Below the pieces are notes generated by a model. The model was given only the letters and a program-made list of their open reading frames with translations, had not been told where the DNA came from and did not search any database. A DNA stretch of 64,000 nt from an uncultured Oscillospiraceae bacterium (GTDB lineage: Bacteria > Bacillota > Clostridia > Oscillospirales > Acutalibacteraceae), in NCBI GenBank assembly GCA_949283785.1, contig CASDTR010000012.1:1-64000 (forward strand), written 5' to 3'. Of this stretch, positions 34,881 through 42,924 are shown piece after piece. Every line of letters starts with the position of its first letter. The first letter of the stretch is position 1. Both the position numbers and the translations under genes were made by a program.

Positions 34881-35045
34881 TCAGATGAACCTCAGCCTGC
34901 GCCTGCACTGCTCATACTGACTGAAACTTATGAGCTTTTTTTCATAAAGGGCAAGCAGCAGCGCCTCGGTAAAATTTCTGTCAAACTCTTCGCTTACGCT
35001 GCGCGCATATTTGTTTTTCTCGGGAAATATTACTTTCGTTTTCAT
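34881..35045 (-). CDS. Small SHOCT-like protein, candidate directionality factor
   Basis: A 54-residue protein (MKTKVIFPEKNKYARSVSEE...FTEALLLALYEKKLISFSQYEQCRRRLRFI). Its C-terminal half matches the short helical pattern of SHOCT domains (LLxLYEKGLIsxxEYExxrrrl). ATG 35045 follows GGGGCGG, and the stop is separated from the recombinase start by three bases (TGATTTATG), so the two are coupled. Position beside a serine integrase suggests a role in directionality or DNA binding; this is inference. Confidence 0.75.
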   Translation of the reverse strand: MKTKVIFPEKNKYARSVSEEFDRNFTEALLLALYEKKLISFSQYEQCRRRLRFI

Positions 35046-35301
35046 AAAACCGCCCCTGAACAGTTTATGACGCCCGAGCCCTTCTTTATGATATAAATGA
35101 AGACGGCACGGGCCTTGCGCCTTTTTCTAAAAAACACCGGCCCTTATTCCGTAATGTAAATTATTTAAAAAATCGCCTTCATGTAGCAAATGCATATTTC
35201 TTCGGTAAATCTAACATTTTTTCTGTGTGTTTTCCCAATTTTTGTTGTTTTTGAGTTACCCCCATTGTATAATGAGTTAAAGAATAAAACGGGGTGAGAA
35301 T

Positions 35302-36936
35302 ATGAAGCTGACAATTATAATTAACCTTATATGCCTGCTTATAAACCTCATAACAGGCGGAGTTTGCACGGGGGCCGACGCGGTAATGAAGCCTCTTTAC
35401 GGCGACGCCCTGAGCTTTGACGATACCTACGGAGTATCCGTCCACGACCCTTCCGTTTACAAGGCGCAGGACGGCACATACTACATAACAGGCTCCCACA
35501 TCGCCTCTGCCAAAAGTACGGATCTCATCAACTGGCAGACCGTAAGCTCAGGCGTATATGACAGCAACCGTACCCTCGTAAAGGAAGGCTCCACCCTCAG
35601 GGAGAGCTTTTCCGAGGCCTTCGCCTGGTGCGACGGAGCGCAGAAGCTCCGGTGGGACAGAAGCGACGAGGACCTTGAAACCAACGTCTGGGCCTCCGAC
35701 GTTATCTACAACGAGACAATGGGCAAATACTGCTACTATGCCTGTTCCTCAGTTTGGGGCACTACGGCGTCGGTGATCTGGATGGCGGTTTCAGACACCC
35801 CCGAAGGCACCTTCGAGTTTGTCGATACAATGATATACAGCGGCTTCAACAAGCACACCGCGAAGCTGGGCGTTCCTCAAAACGAAATGCACTACTCCTT
35901 TACAAATATCGGCGAGCTTATCAGAAAAGGCGTCTTTAAAAAGAGCGAAGTGGAAGCTCAGGACTGGTTCGACCCCAACGGCTATTATGACTGCGGCTAC
36001 GGACAGTATCCCAACGCAATCGACCCCACCGCCTTCTACGACGAGGACGGAAACCTGTGGCTCGTATACGGCTCCTACAGCGGCGGCATATATGTAATGC
36101 CCCTCGTTGAGGAGACGGGACTTCCCGACTACGCCGCTATGAGGGCGTCGGAGGGCTATGACATCTACTTCGGCAAGCAAATCTCCTGCACTAACGAGGC
36201 CACAAACGGTACCGGCGAAGGTCCCTTCATCACCTATGACAAGGTAAGCGGATACTATTATTTCTTCCTTACCTACGGCGGACTCGGCGCCCTTGACGGC
36301 TACAATATTCGCCAATACCGCAGCGAAAATCCCGCCGGACCCTATGTGGACCTTGCAGGCAATGACGCGCGGGACAACGTGAACACCGGCACGAAGGTGA
36401 TCGGAAACTATCAGTTCTCCTTCGAGGATACCGCAAAGCTTTCCCCCGGCCATTCCTCCTGCCTTGCGGATGACGACGGCAAGGTATATCAGGTTTACCA
36501 CCAGAGATACAACGACTCCTTCGGCGGCTTCCACAGCATTCAGGTCCACCAGATGCTCAGAACCGCCAACGGCTGGCTCACAATGCTTCCCCTCTCCTAT
36601 AACGGGGAAACGGCGGAAAACGTAACGCAAACAGACATTGAAGGCGACTATGAGCTCATCCTTTTCTCAGCCGACACTAAATCCACCGACGACTGGGCAA
36701 AGGTGGCCGATATAATCGAACCGACCTGTGAAGCTCAGATAAAGGGCGGAAAGCTCATATTCGGCGGACAGGCATATCCCCTGACTCTCGACGACGATTC
36801 CTACACCTTCACCCTTGACATTGACGGCGAAGCCTTCTACGGCGCTTTCTGCGTCGGCACAAAGGACGGCGAAACGGTGATGACCCTTTCCGCCGTTTCC
36901 GACGGCAACCGCACTCTTTGGGCCGCAGCCCGCTGA
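35302..36936 (+). CDS. Secreted GH43-family glycoside hydrolase (arabinanase-like)
   Basis: A 544-residue exported enzyme with an N-terminal hydrophobic signal (residues 1-27). The five-bladed GH43 fold shows the catalytic base in VHDPSVYKAQDGTYYITGSH, the transition-state Asp in NAIDPTAFYDEDGNLWLVYGSY and the acid Glu in GTGEGPFITYD. A C-terminal beta domain (~residues 450-544) completes it. It resembles endo-1,5-arabinanase/exo-arabinanase subfamilies. It lies inside the cotJC element as cargo, with its own GGGGTGAG site and a following terminator. Codon usage resembles the host. Confidence 0.88.
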   Translation: MKLTIIINLICLLINLITGGVCTGADAVMKPLYGDALSFDDTYGVSVHDPSVYKAQDGTYYITGSHIASAKSTDLINWQTVSSGVYDSNRTLVKEGSTLRESFSEAFAWCDGAQKLRWDRSDEDLETNVWASDVIYNETMGKYCYYACSSVWGTTASVIWMAVSDTPEGTFEFVDTMIYSGFNKHTAKLGVPQNEMHYSFTNIGELIRKGVFKKSEVEAQDWFDPNGYYDCGYGQYPNAIDPTAFYDEDGNLWLVYGSYSGGIYVMPLVEETGLPDYAAMRASEGYDIYFGKQISCTNEATNGTGEGPFITYDKVSGYYYFFLTYGGLGALDGYNIRQYRSENPAGPYVDLAGNDARDNVNTGTKVIGNYQFSFEDTAKLSPGHSSCLADDDGKVYQVYHQRYNDSFGGFHSIQVHQMLRTANGWLTMLPLSYNGETAENVTQTDIEGDYELILFSADTKSTDDWAKVADIIEPTCEAQIKGGKLIFGGQAYPLTLDDDSYTFTLDIDGEAFYGAFCVGTKDGETVMTLSAVSDGNRTLWAAAR

Positions 36937-37005
36937 GGGAAACAGCGCATATGTTCTGCCCGAAACCAAAAATAAATATTTTAAGACAAAAAGCAACACA
37001 AAACA

Positions 37006-37041
37006 CATCCCCCGAAGCAGAGCCTTACGCCTCGGGGGATG
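37006..37041 (+). terminator. Terminator of the GH43 gene
   Basis: A ten-base perfect stem CATCCCCCGA / TCGGGGGATG followed by CTTTCGTTTT, inside the element's right end. Confidence 0.85.
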
Positions 37042-37091
37042 CTTTCGTTTTAAAAGGCAGAGGAACACAAAAGGGACATTTCAGTGTACTC

Positions 37092-37100
37092 TATAGGTAC
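37092..37100. repeat. Right core direct repeat (attR)
   Basis: TATAGGTAC, identical to 33225-33233, preceded by the inner arm 37074-37091 and followed by the cotJC 3' part (CGAGGAGCTGGCCC). Confidence 0.9.
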
Positions 37101-37527
37101 CGAGGAGCTGGCCCATCTTGAGATGATAGGCGCCATAGTCTACCAGCTCACCCGCAACCTTTCAATAGAGGACATCAAAAAGGGCGGCTATGACTCCTAT
37201 TTCGTAGACCACACCACGGGCATATATCCTGCCTCTGCAGGCGGAGTTCCCTTTACCGCCGCCTATCTTCAGTCAAAGGGCGACGTTATCACCGACCTCC
37301 ACGAAAACCTTGCCGCAGAGCAGAAGGCCCGCACCACCTACGACAATATCCTCAGGCTCGTAGACGACCCCGACGTGCGAGACGCCATAAAATTCCTCCG
37401 TGCAAGAGAGGTAGTCCACTATCAGCGCTTCGGAGAAGGACTCAGGCTTGCCACCGACAAGCTCAACGAAAAGAACTTCTACGCCTTCAATCCCAGCTTC
37501 GACAAATGCCCCGATAAAAAGGCGTGA
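37093..37527 (+). CDS. cotJC: CotJC manganese catalase, 3' part (interrupted gene)
   Basis: These 144 codons continue CotJC from IGTEELAHLEM through YQLTRNLS, YFVDHTTGIYPAS, EQKARTTYDNILRLVDDPDVRD, FLRAREVVHYQRFGE and end FNPSFDKCPDKKA. The ligand-bearing helices (EELAHLE; EQKARTTYDN; REVVHYQRF) are all intact, so no decay is visible. A GTG at 37084 could start a truncated product, but without the first 60 residues it would be inactive. Joined to 33046-33225 it makes a normal-looking 204-residue protein. Confidence 0.95.
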   Translation: MGTEELAHLEMIGAIVYQLTRNLSIEDIKKGGYDSYFVDHTTGIYPASAGGVPFTAAYLQSKGDVITDLHENLAAEQKARTTYDNILRLVDDPDVRDAIKFLRAREVVHYQRFGEGLRLATDKLNEKNFYAFNPSFDKCPDKKA

Positions 37528-37552
37528 CCTGACTTTTCCCGAATATGATTTC

Positions 37553-37586
37553 GGCAGCTCATCGCAGAAGCGGTGGGCTGCTTTTT
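37553..37586 (+). terminator. Terminator of the cotJ operon
   Basis: GGCAGCTCATCGC-AGAA-GCGGTGGGCTGC followed by five T, 26 bp past the cotJC stop. Confidence 0.85.
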
Positions 37587-37590
37587 GTAA

Positions 37591-37640
37591 AAGGAATAAA
37601 AAATCCCCCTTCGGCCCGCTGTCGGCTGAAGGGGAAGAGT
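37591..37640 (-). terminator. Terminator of the lipid kinase gene
   Basis: On the minus strand CCCCTTCAGCCGACAGCGGGCCGAAGGGG (split stem) followed by ATTTTTT, just after the 37649 stop codon. Confidence 0.8.
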
Positions 37641-37648
37641 GATTAACT

Positions 37649-38557
37649 TTATATGGAACCGAAAAGAGAGTGGGCGGGTGAACAAATCGAAATGGCTCTC
37701 GAAAGGTTTTCAACATTTGCCTCGCTGAATTCTCCGCCGTATTCGCCGTCCACAAGCCAGCCTATAGGTTTGTCGGCGGTGAACTTTACCTTATCGGTTT
37801 TTATAAGGAAAACTCTTTTTCCGTCGTAATCCTGTTTTTGAAGCTTTCTTATCATGGTGGGCAGCTGGGTCACGCGGTTCAGACGGCTGACAAGCACCAC
37901 CTCAAAAAGTCCGTCGTCCAGCCAGAAGTCCTTTTCGTCAAGATGAAAAATTCCTCCTACAGATATGGTGTTTACCACCGCTCCGAAAATAAAGTCTCCC
38001 TCGAAGCTTGTGCCGTTGCATTCTATCTGCATATGTATAGGCTTTATGTCGCTTATATTCTTTATTCCCGAAAGGATGTAGGCCAAATGGCCGATCTTAT
38101 TTTTTATGCTCTGCTTTGTGCTGTAAGAAGCCTTGGCTCCGAAGCCGAAGGAGGTGGCGCAGAAAAAGCTGCGTCCGTTGATTATGCCCACGTCCACGGG
38201 GTGAAATGACTCACGCTTTATAAGAGAAATGATCTGGGAAACGCTTCCGTCTATGCCCAAGGTTTTTGCGGAATCGTTCGTGGTTCCGTTGGGGAAATAT
38301 ATGAGGGACACGTCGGGATGAGGCATTACTCCGTTTATGACCTCGTTTAAAGTGCCGTCGCCTCCGCAGCTGAGTATGTAATCGTAGTCGCCGTGATGCT
38401 CCCTCGCTATGTTGATGGCGTCGCCCTTGGCGGTGGTTTCGATGATGTCAATATCGTAATCGAAGGCGGCTATCTGCGAAGCCAGCGACTGGGCTCTTAC
38501 CCTTTTATTGTTTTTTCCCGAACAGGGATTTGATATAATAAGAATTTTTTTATTCAT
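37649..38557 (-). CDS. Diacylglycerol kinase-family lipid kinase
   Basis: A 302-residue member of the DagK/YegS/BmrU family. The nucleotide-binding CGGDGTLNEVINGV and PNGTTNDSAKTLG motifs are clear, as is the N-terminal IISNPCSGKNN. Such enzymes phosphorylate diacylglycerol or related lipids at the membrane. It is monocistronic and converges on cotJC. Substrate not determinable. Confidence 0.9.
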   Translation of the reverse strand: MNKKILIISNPCSGKNNKRVRAQSLASQIAAFDYDIDIIETTAKGDAINIAREHHGDYDYILSCGGDGTLNEVINGVMPHPDVSLIYFPNGTTNDSAKTLGIDGSVSQIISLIKRESFHPVDVGIINGRSFFCATSFGFGAKASYSTKQSIKNKIGHLAYILSGIKNISDIKPIHMQIECNGTSFEGDFIFGAVVNTISVGGIFHLDEKDFWLDDGLFEVVLVSRLNRVTQLPTMIRKLQKQDYDGKRVFLIKTDKVKFTADKPIGWLVDGEYGGEFSEANVENLSRAISICSPAHSLFGSI

Positions 38558-39094
38558 GGCTTTTCCTCAAATTACTGGCAGTACACCCTGCCGACAGTTT
38601 AATTAACAGTATTGATTTTATCGTTTTTCCCCTTCACCTCCCGAAAAATCACACAGAAAACGGCCCTTAGAACCAGGCGATAATTTTATCACCTGCGCTG
38701 ACTATATTTTAATATTATTGCTATATCCAATTTATGTCAATATACTTTGATAAATCACTAAAATTTACGTTAATTATTTACAAAGTTCACACCTTTTATT
38801 TGTGGATTTTAATTGCAGCCTTTTTATTGCTGAATAAATATTAAAATTTCCCCTTTGTATAATTATCATCGGCTGATTATACGCATAAATATGCATACAT
38901 AATTTAAAATCAAAGCCGCAAAACAGATTTATAAAAATAGATGTTTTTTGCTATTCGTCCCGCGTTGACAACATCCCGAAACAGAGGTAAACTTTAATAA
39001 AAATGTCATCCGTACTTTCCGAAAACTGTAAATTTATCATCTCGGAAAGCTACATGAAGAACGGTAAACCGACGGGCGGGAGGAGACGAATGCC
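38558..39094. other. AT-rich intergenic region
   Basis: A stretch of 537 bp between the divergent kinase and glycosidase genes. Apart from the promoter at 38965-38993 I see no gene, repeat or structured RNA. Confidence 0.5.
38965..38993 (+). promoter_or_regulatory. Promoter of the six-hairpin glycosidase gene
   Basis: TTGACA (38965-38970), a 17-nt spacer and TAAACT (38988-38993), about 100 bp before the start codon. Confidence 0.7.
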
Positions 39095-40876
39095 ATGGAT
39101 ACTTTACTCTTAAAAAATCACGAAGAAATATACGCCGCATTCAGGGAGGAAAACGAGCTCTACGTTATACCTCCCCTCTTTCAGCCTGATAAATTTGAAG
39201 GCGGCGAATTCCTCTGGATAATAAACGAAAGGGAAAACAGCTTTTCATACATCAAAACCGGAGGGAAATACACAGTTTCCGCCGAAGACCGAGAAAAGCT
39301 TATCAGCTTTTCCGAAGGATTTACAAGAAATGATTTTGAAGGCTATCCCTCCTGCGACTTTCTCGGAAACGCTTTCAGCTTCTGCATAGGCGGCAGCGGC
39401 GAGCTTACACGGACCCTTGCCCGATTCTACTGGAAAAATCTTTTGTGCGAATGCGCCGAACGCAGCTTTATGGCTGAAAAAAAGAGGCTTCGCGAAGGGT
39501 ACGTCCTCTCCACCCTGAACACCTCCTTTTACGGGGGCACCTACCCCGCCGTTGACCACGAATTTCACATCCGCGGCCGCCTGGCAATGGGGGATGCTTT
39601 TGACGCGGGCGTTGTAAAAAGGATGATTTCCCTACAGCTCAGAGTCATGAAAACCGATTGGAAAAGGCAGCACAGGAACCTGCTCTCCCTCCAGCCCGAC
39701 GGCCGCCGCGAATACAGAGTGAGAAGGCGAAGCCGCAACCTGCGGAAAAGAGCGGTCATGTTTCTCCTTACGGGAAATATCGAACTCATCGAGGAGCTTT
39801 ACGGCTATTACTGCCTTACAAAGGATAAAGAGTTTCTGGAAAAGAGCCTCCCTGCGGCCGAAAAAGGTCTCGCATATGTGGAAAAGCACATTGATAAACA
39901 CGGCAGGCTCCGCTCCGACGTATACTATGAGGATCAGGTCATCAAGGACGGGTCCGCAGCTCAGGCTCAAGCCTTTGCCGTAAACAGCTTTCGCCTTATG
40001 GCAAAGCTCGAAAGGACCGTCGGCAGGGAGGCCTTCGCACAGCGCTGTGAAAGCCTCAGCGAAAAAATGGCTGAAAACTATGTTCTGGACGTGCCGAATG
40101 GATACTGGGATCCCAAAAATGAGCGCTACATCGACTGGATAGAAAAAAACGGCAAAGTCCACGACCACATTCACCTTCTGAGCAACGCTCTTTCCGTTAC
40201 CTTCGGCCTCAACAGCCCTGAGCGTGACGGCATTATCTCCTCCATGATAAGAAGCAACGACAATATCTTCCAGAAGTTCCCCACCTTCCTTGCAGCGGAC
40301 ATCGCCGCCTACACCGAAAGCGAAATCGGCACGGGAGGGCCATATGACCTTTGCGCGGCGGGAAGATACTGGTGCCACGACTCTAAATACAGAAGGCATG
40401 TGGGCGAAAGGTCCTTGATTTTGAAGCAGCTTACGGCAGTTTCGGAGCAGGCGAAAAAGGACGGATACAAAATGGGCGAACGCTACGACATGAATTACGT
40501 TTACTACAACACGGGAAAGGACGCCGAAAAAAACTGGCACGGAGCCGAATACTATTATGAATATCCGAACGTATTCGCCGACGTGCTCATCCACGATTAC
40601 TGCGGAATAAACGGCCACGAAATCGCCGACTGCTCGGTAAGCCCCTGCCTTTCGGAGAATGCGAATATAAAAATGGAGAGCTACGGCATCGAATATTCCT
40701 GTGAGGAAACCATATTCCGCATAAGGAATTTAAAGGAGCGGCCTTTAAAGGTATTCGTTGATTTGTCAAGGACGTTTGAAAGCTGCCGATGCATTTCCGA
40801 GGACGCCTCTCCCGACGGCATGTATGAAATCGCTCCCGATGACACCCTGACCTTTGAGGGAAAGCTCTGCCGATAG
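39095..40876 (+). CDS. Six-hairpin glycosidase-like protein
   Basis: A 593-residue cytoplasmic protein without signal peptide. The middle (~residues 150-470) has the alternating helical pattern of an (alpha/alpha)6 barrel, with GTYPAVDHEFHIRGR, KHIDKHGRLRSDVYYEDQVIKDGSAAQAQAFAV (in part) and AAGRYWCHDSKYRR. A C-terminal beta domain follows. Acid residues in YYEDQ and TGGPYD could be catalytic. The family resembles GH63/GH78-type barrels but I cannot assign it. It has its own promoter and terminator. Confidence 0.7.
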   Translation: MDTLLLKNHEEIYAAFREENELYVIPPLFQPDKFEGGEFLWIINERENSFSYIKTGGKYTVSAEDREKLISFSEGFTRNDFEGYPSCDFLGNAFSFCIGGSGELTRTLARFYWKNLLCECAERSFMAEKKRLREGYVLSTLNTSFYGGTYPAVDHEFHIRGRLAMGDAFDAGVVKRMISLQLRVMKTDWKRQHRNLLSLQPDGRREYRVRRRSRNLRKRAVMFLLTGNIELIEELYGYYCLTKDKEFLEKSLPAAEKGLAYVEKHIDKHGRLRSDVYYEDQVIKDGSAAQAQAFAVNSFRLMAKLERTVGREAFAQRCESLSEKMAENYVLDVPNGYWDPKNERYIDWIEKNGKVHDHIHLLSNALSVTFGLNSPERDGIISSMIRSNDNIFQKFPTFLAADIAAYTESEIGTGGPYDLCAAGRYWCHDSKYRRHVGERSLILKQLTAVSEQAKKDGYKMGERYDMNYVYYNTGKDAEKNWHGAEYYYEYPNVFADVLIHDYCGINGHEIADCSVSPCLSENANIKMESYGIEYSCEETIFRIRNLKERPLKVFVDLSRTFESCRCISEDASPDGMYEIAPDDTLTFEGKLCR

Positions 40877-40896
40877 CCCTTTATATACACAAAATC

Positions 40897-40931
40897 AAAA
40901 CCCGTACAGTGGTGAGCTGTACGGGTTTTAT
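40897..40931. terminator. Bidirectional terminator
   Basis: AAAACCCGTACAG...CTGTACGGGTTTT stem of 13 bp with a T tail on both strands, 20 bp after the glycosidase stop. Confidence 0.85.
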
Positions 40932-41215
40932 TGTCGGAATCTGCCGAAGCTAAAAAGATAAAACAGAAAAGCAAATTGGTGAAGCTTATAGAAAGGTATT
41001 TGAAGGAAATGCTCGCTGCTTCTGATTTTAACGTAATTTTAAAGTCCAACAGTGCATCAGGCTCTCCCCTTGGTTCAAAATCGGCAGAAATCCGAACGCG
41101 GGACGAATGGAGGGCGATGCTGTATGCCTTCCTTTCGCCTTGTGACAATTCTACCATAATCGCCTTATATTACAATATTTACCTGATAAACGACACGTTT
41201 TTTATGACGTAATGC
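40932..41215. repeat. Possible dispersed intergenic repeat
   Basis: About 280 bp open on both strands (a plus frame MSESAEAKKIKQKSK... and a minus frame SADFEPRGEPDALL...) with no ribosome site and protein-unlike composition. It resembles an intergenic repeat I associate with gut Clostridia, but I cannot verify that. Confidence 0.35.
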
Positions 41216-41241
41216 ATTAAAGCGTTTTTTCGGATGCGGAT

Positions 41242-42102
41242 TTATTCTTCCGTTATTGCGCTGCCTTCTCTTTGCTCCCTGAAATAGTTTTCCGCAGCAT
41301 AGGCGAACTCCTTCTCGAACCGCTCCACCGCCATTTTCCTTTTCCTGCTCAGGGGCATATACGCGTCGTAGGCATGGAACCAGTTATGATATACGTCCAC
41401 CTTGGCGTCAACTCCCGACTCCTTCAGCTTCTCCACATAATCCACGGTTTCCTTGTAAAAGAGCTCCCGGTCCCCCACGAAAGTATAGGCGGGAGGGAGA
41501 TCGCTGCAATCAGTAAGCCTTGAGGGAGAGGCATAGGGCGGCACCTTGTCCGTATTCCAGAGCTTGCCTAGATACTTTTTCCACGCATAATGGTTCATAT
41601 AGGTGTTCCAGATAGGGTCAAAATTCCGCTTTGAGGACTCGGTGTCATGGTTATCCAGCATGGGATACAAGGGCATCTGAAAGGCGATATTTACCTCTCC
41701 CTTATCCCTGGCGTAAATGCACAATCCCGCGGTGAGTCCTCCTCCCGCGCTCTCTCCGCCAACCATTATCTGGCTGCTGTTTATGCCCAGCTCCTCGGCG
41801 TGGTCTTTCATATATTTAAGGGCCGCGTAGCAGTCCTCAACGGCGGCGGGATAGGGAGCCTCCCACACAAGGCGATAGGCAGGAGCTACCACCACGGCTC
41901 CGAATTTCTTTACAAGGCTTATCCCCCTCGTAAAATGGAGCATCTCGGGAAAGCCGTTCATATAGCCGCCGCCGTGAATCCATAAAACTCCCGGGGCCCT
42001 TTCCCTCTCCTTTTTCTCCTTTACGGGACGGTATATCACTATCCTGATATCCCTTCCCGTTGAGCTTATGCGCCTTGTTTCCTTGGTGTAGTATTTGCTC
42101 AT
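41242..42102 (-). CDS. Alpha/beta hydrolase, hormone-sensitive-lipase family esterase
   Basis: A 286-residue esterase. The HSL-type oxyanion motif WIHGGGYMNG and the nucleophile GESAGGGLTA are diagnostic; GDRELF and YHNWFHAYDAY supply the acid and histidine. Likely cytoplasmic and active on short-chain or acetyl esters, perhaps from plant glycans. Monocistronic, divergent from the LytTR regulator. Confidence 0.9.
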   Translation of the reverse strand: MSKYYTKETRRISSTGRDIRIVIYRPVKEKKERERAPGVLWIHGGGYMNGFPEMLHFTRGISLVKKFGAVVVAPAYRLVWEAPYPAAVEDCYAALKYMKDHAEELGINSSQIMVGGESAGGGLTAGLCIYARDKGEVNIAFQMPLYPMLDNHDTESSKRNFDPIWNTYMNHYAWKKYLGKLWNTDKVPPYASPSRLTDCSDLPPAYTFVGDRELFYKETVDYVEKLKESGVDAKVDVYHNWFHAYDAYMPLSRKRKMAVERFEKEFAYAAENYFREQREGSAITEE

Positions 42103-42201
42103 TGTTTTCTCCTCCTGAATTTTATTACATAATAATAATTGCTTTTGTTTTTTGCTTATACATGATATAATGCTAAATATAACTTAAAAAGGAGAATATG
42201 A

Positions 42202-42912
42202 ATGATTAATATCATAATTTGCGATGACGATACGGATTTCAGCGAAATCATTGAATACAAAATTAAAAATTGTATCGCAGCTCTCGATTTTGATTTCAGA
42301 ATCGTCAAAACCCAATCTCTCGGCGAACTGCAAAGCTTTATGAAGGAAAATTCCGCCGACATCGTCTTTATGGATATTATGGTAAACTCCGTCAATGCCG
42401 TTAACTGGTCAATTGAAAACATAAGTAGTAAAAACGTGCAGCTGATATTTATGACCGGCTTCCCGACGGAAGCGTACAACATATCCGAAATCCGGCACTG
42501 CTATTATCTGATAAAATCAAAACTCACAGAGGAACAGCTCGCAAAAGCCATAGCCCGAGCCGTACAGAACCTGTCCCGAAAGTGCGACAGCCTCACCTCA
42601 ATAAAAGCAGGCAGCAGAAGCTATACCGTAAATTATCAGGACATACTGTTCGTTGAAACCTACGCAAACAACATCACCATACACCTGAAGGATAACCGAA
42701 ACATCACCGTATACGCCACCCTCATAAGCTTTCTCGACAAGGCACCCCCCTGCTTCCTGCGGTGTCATAAATGCTATGCGGTAAACATGAACCATGTGGT
42801 TTCCTATGAACCCCATGAATTTCTCCTGTATTCGGGAGACAGAATTCCCATTCCGCAGAAAAAGTATAACGGAGTAATCGAATCCTATAAAAAATACCTT
42901 GCTCTGGCTTAA
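42202..42912 (+). CDS. LytTR-family response regulator (AgrA-like)
   Basis: A 236-residue regulator. The receiver has IICDDDTDF and the phospho-acceptor IVFMDIMVN; the C-terminal LytTR DNA-binding domain shows AGSRSYTVNYQDILFVETYANNI (in part), FLRCHKCYAVNMNHV and IPIPQKKYNGV. It starts the operon with the GHKL kinase 12 bp downstream. This pair type senses peptides in Agr systems, but no agrB or agrD is nearby. Confidence 0.92.
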   Translation: MINIIICDDDTDFSEIIEYKIKNCIAALDFDFRIVKTQSLGELQSFMKENSADIVFMDIMVNSVNAVNWSIENISSKNVQLIFMTGFPTEAYNISEIRHCYYLIKSKLTEEQLAKAIARAVQNLSRKCDSLTSIKAGSRSYTVNYQDILFVETYANNITIHLKDNRNITVYATLISFLDKAPPCFLRCHKCYAVNMNHVVSYEPHEFLLYSGDRIPIPQKKYNGVIESYKKYLALA

Positions 42913-42924
42913 GGGAGGCACAAT

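Larger units (their letters stand above)
33225..37091. mobile_element. Skin-like intervening element inside cotJC (3,867 bp)
   Basis: A segment bounded by direct 9-bp repeats TATAGGTAC (33225-33233 and 37092-37100) that splits cotJC. Deletion between the repeats leaves one copy and rebuilds GLLTDIGTEELAHLEM in frame. The inner flanks (33235-33252 and 37074-37091) match in 15 of 18 positions as inverted repeats, so the excised circle would have a symmetrical attP. Contents: serine recombinase and a small SHOCT-like gene (minus), GH43 glycosidase (plus). No phage structural genes. The organisation parallels sigK skin and similar sporulation-gene interruptions. Confidence 0.9.

Noticed and set aside
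35062-35092. A CATAAACT box with ATCATAAA 15 bp upstream (minus strand), as a sigma-E promoter for the recombinase
   Set aside because: The implied start would fall inside the ribosome site of the small gene at 35045, so it is too close; no convincing sporulation promoter was found by eye.
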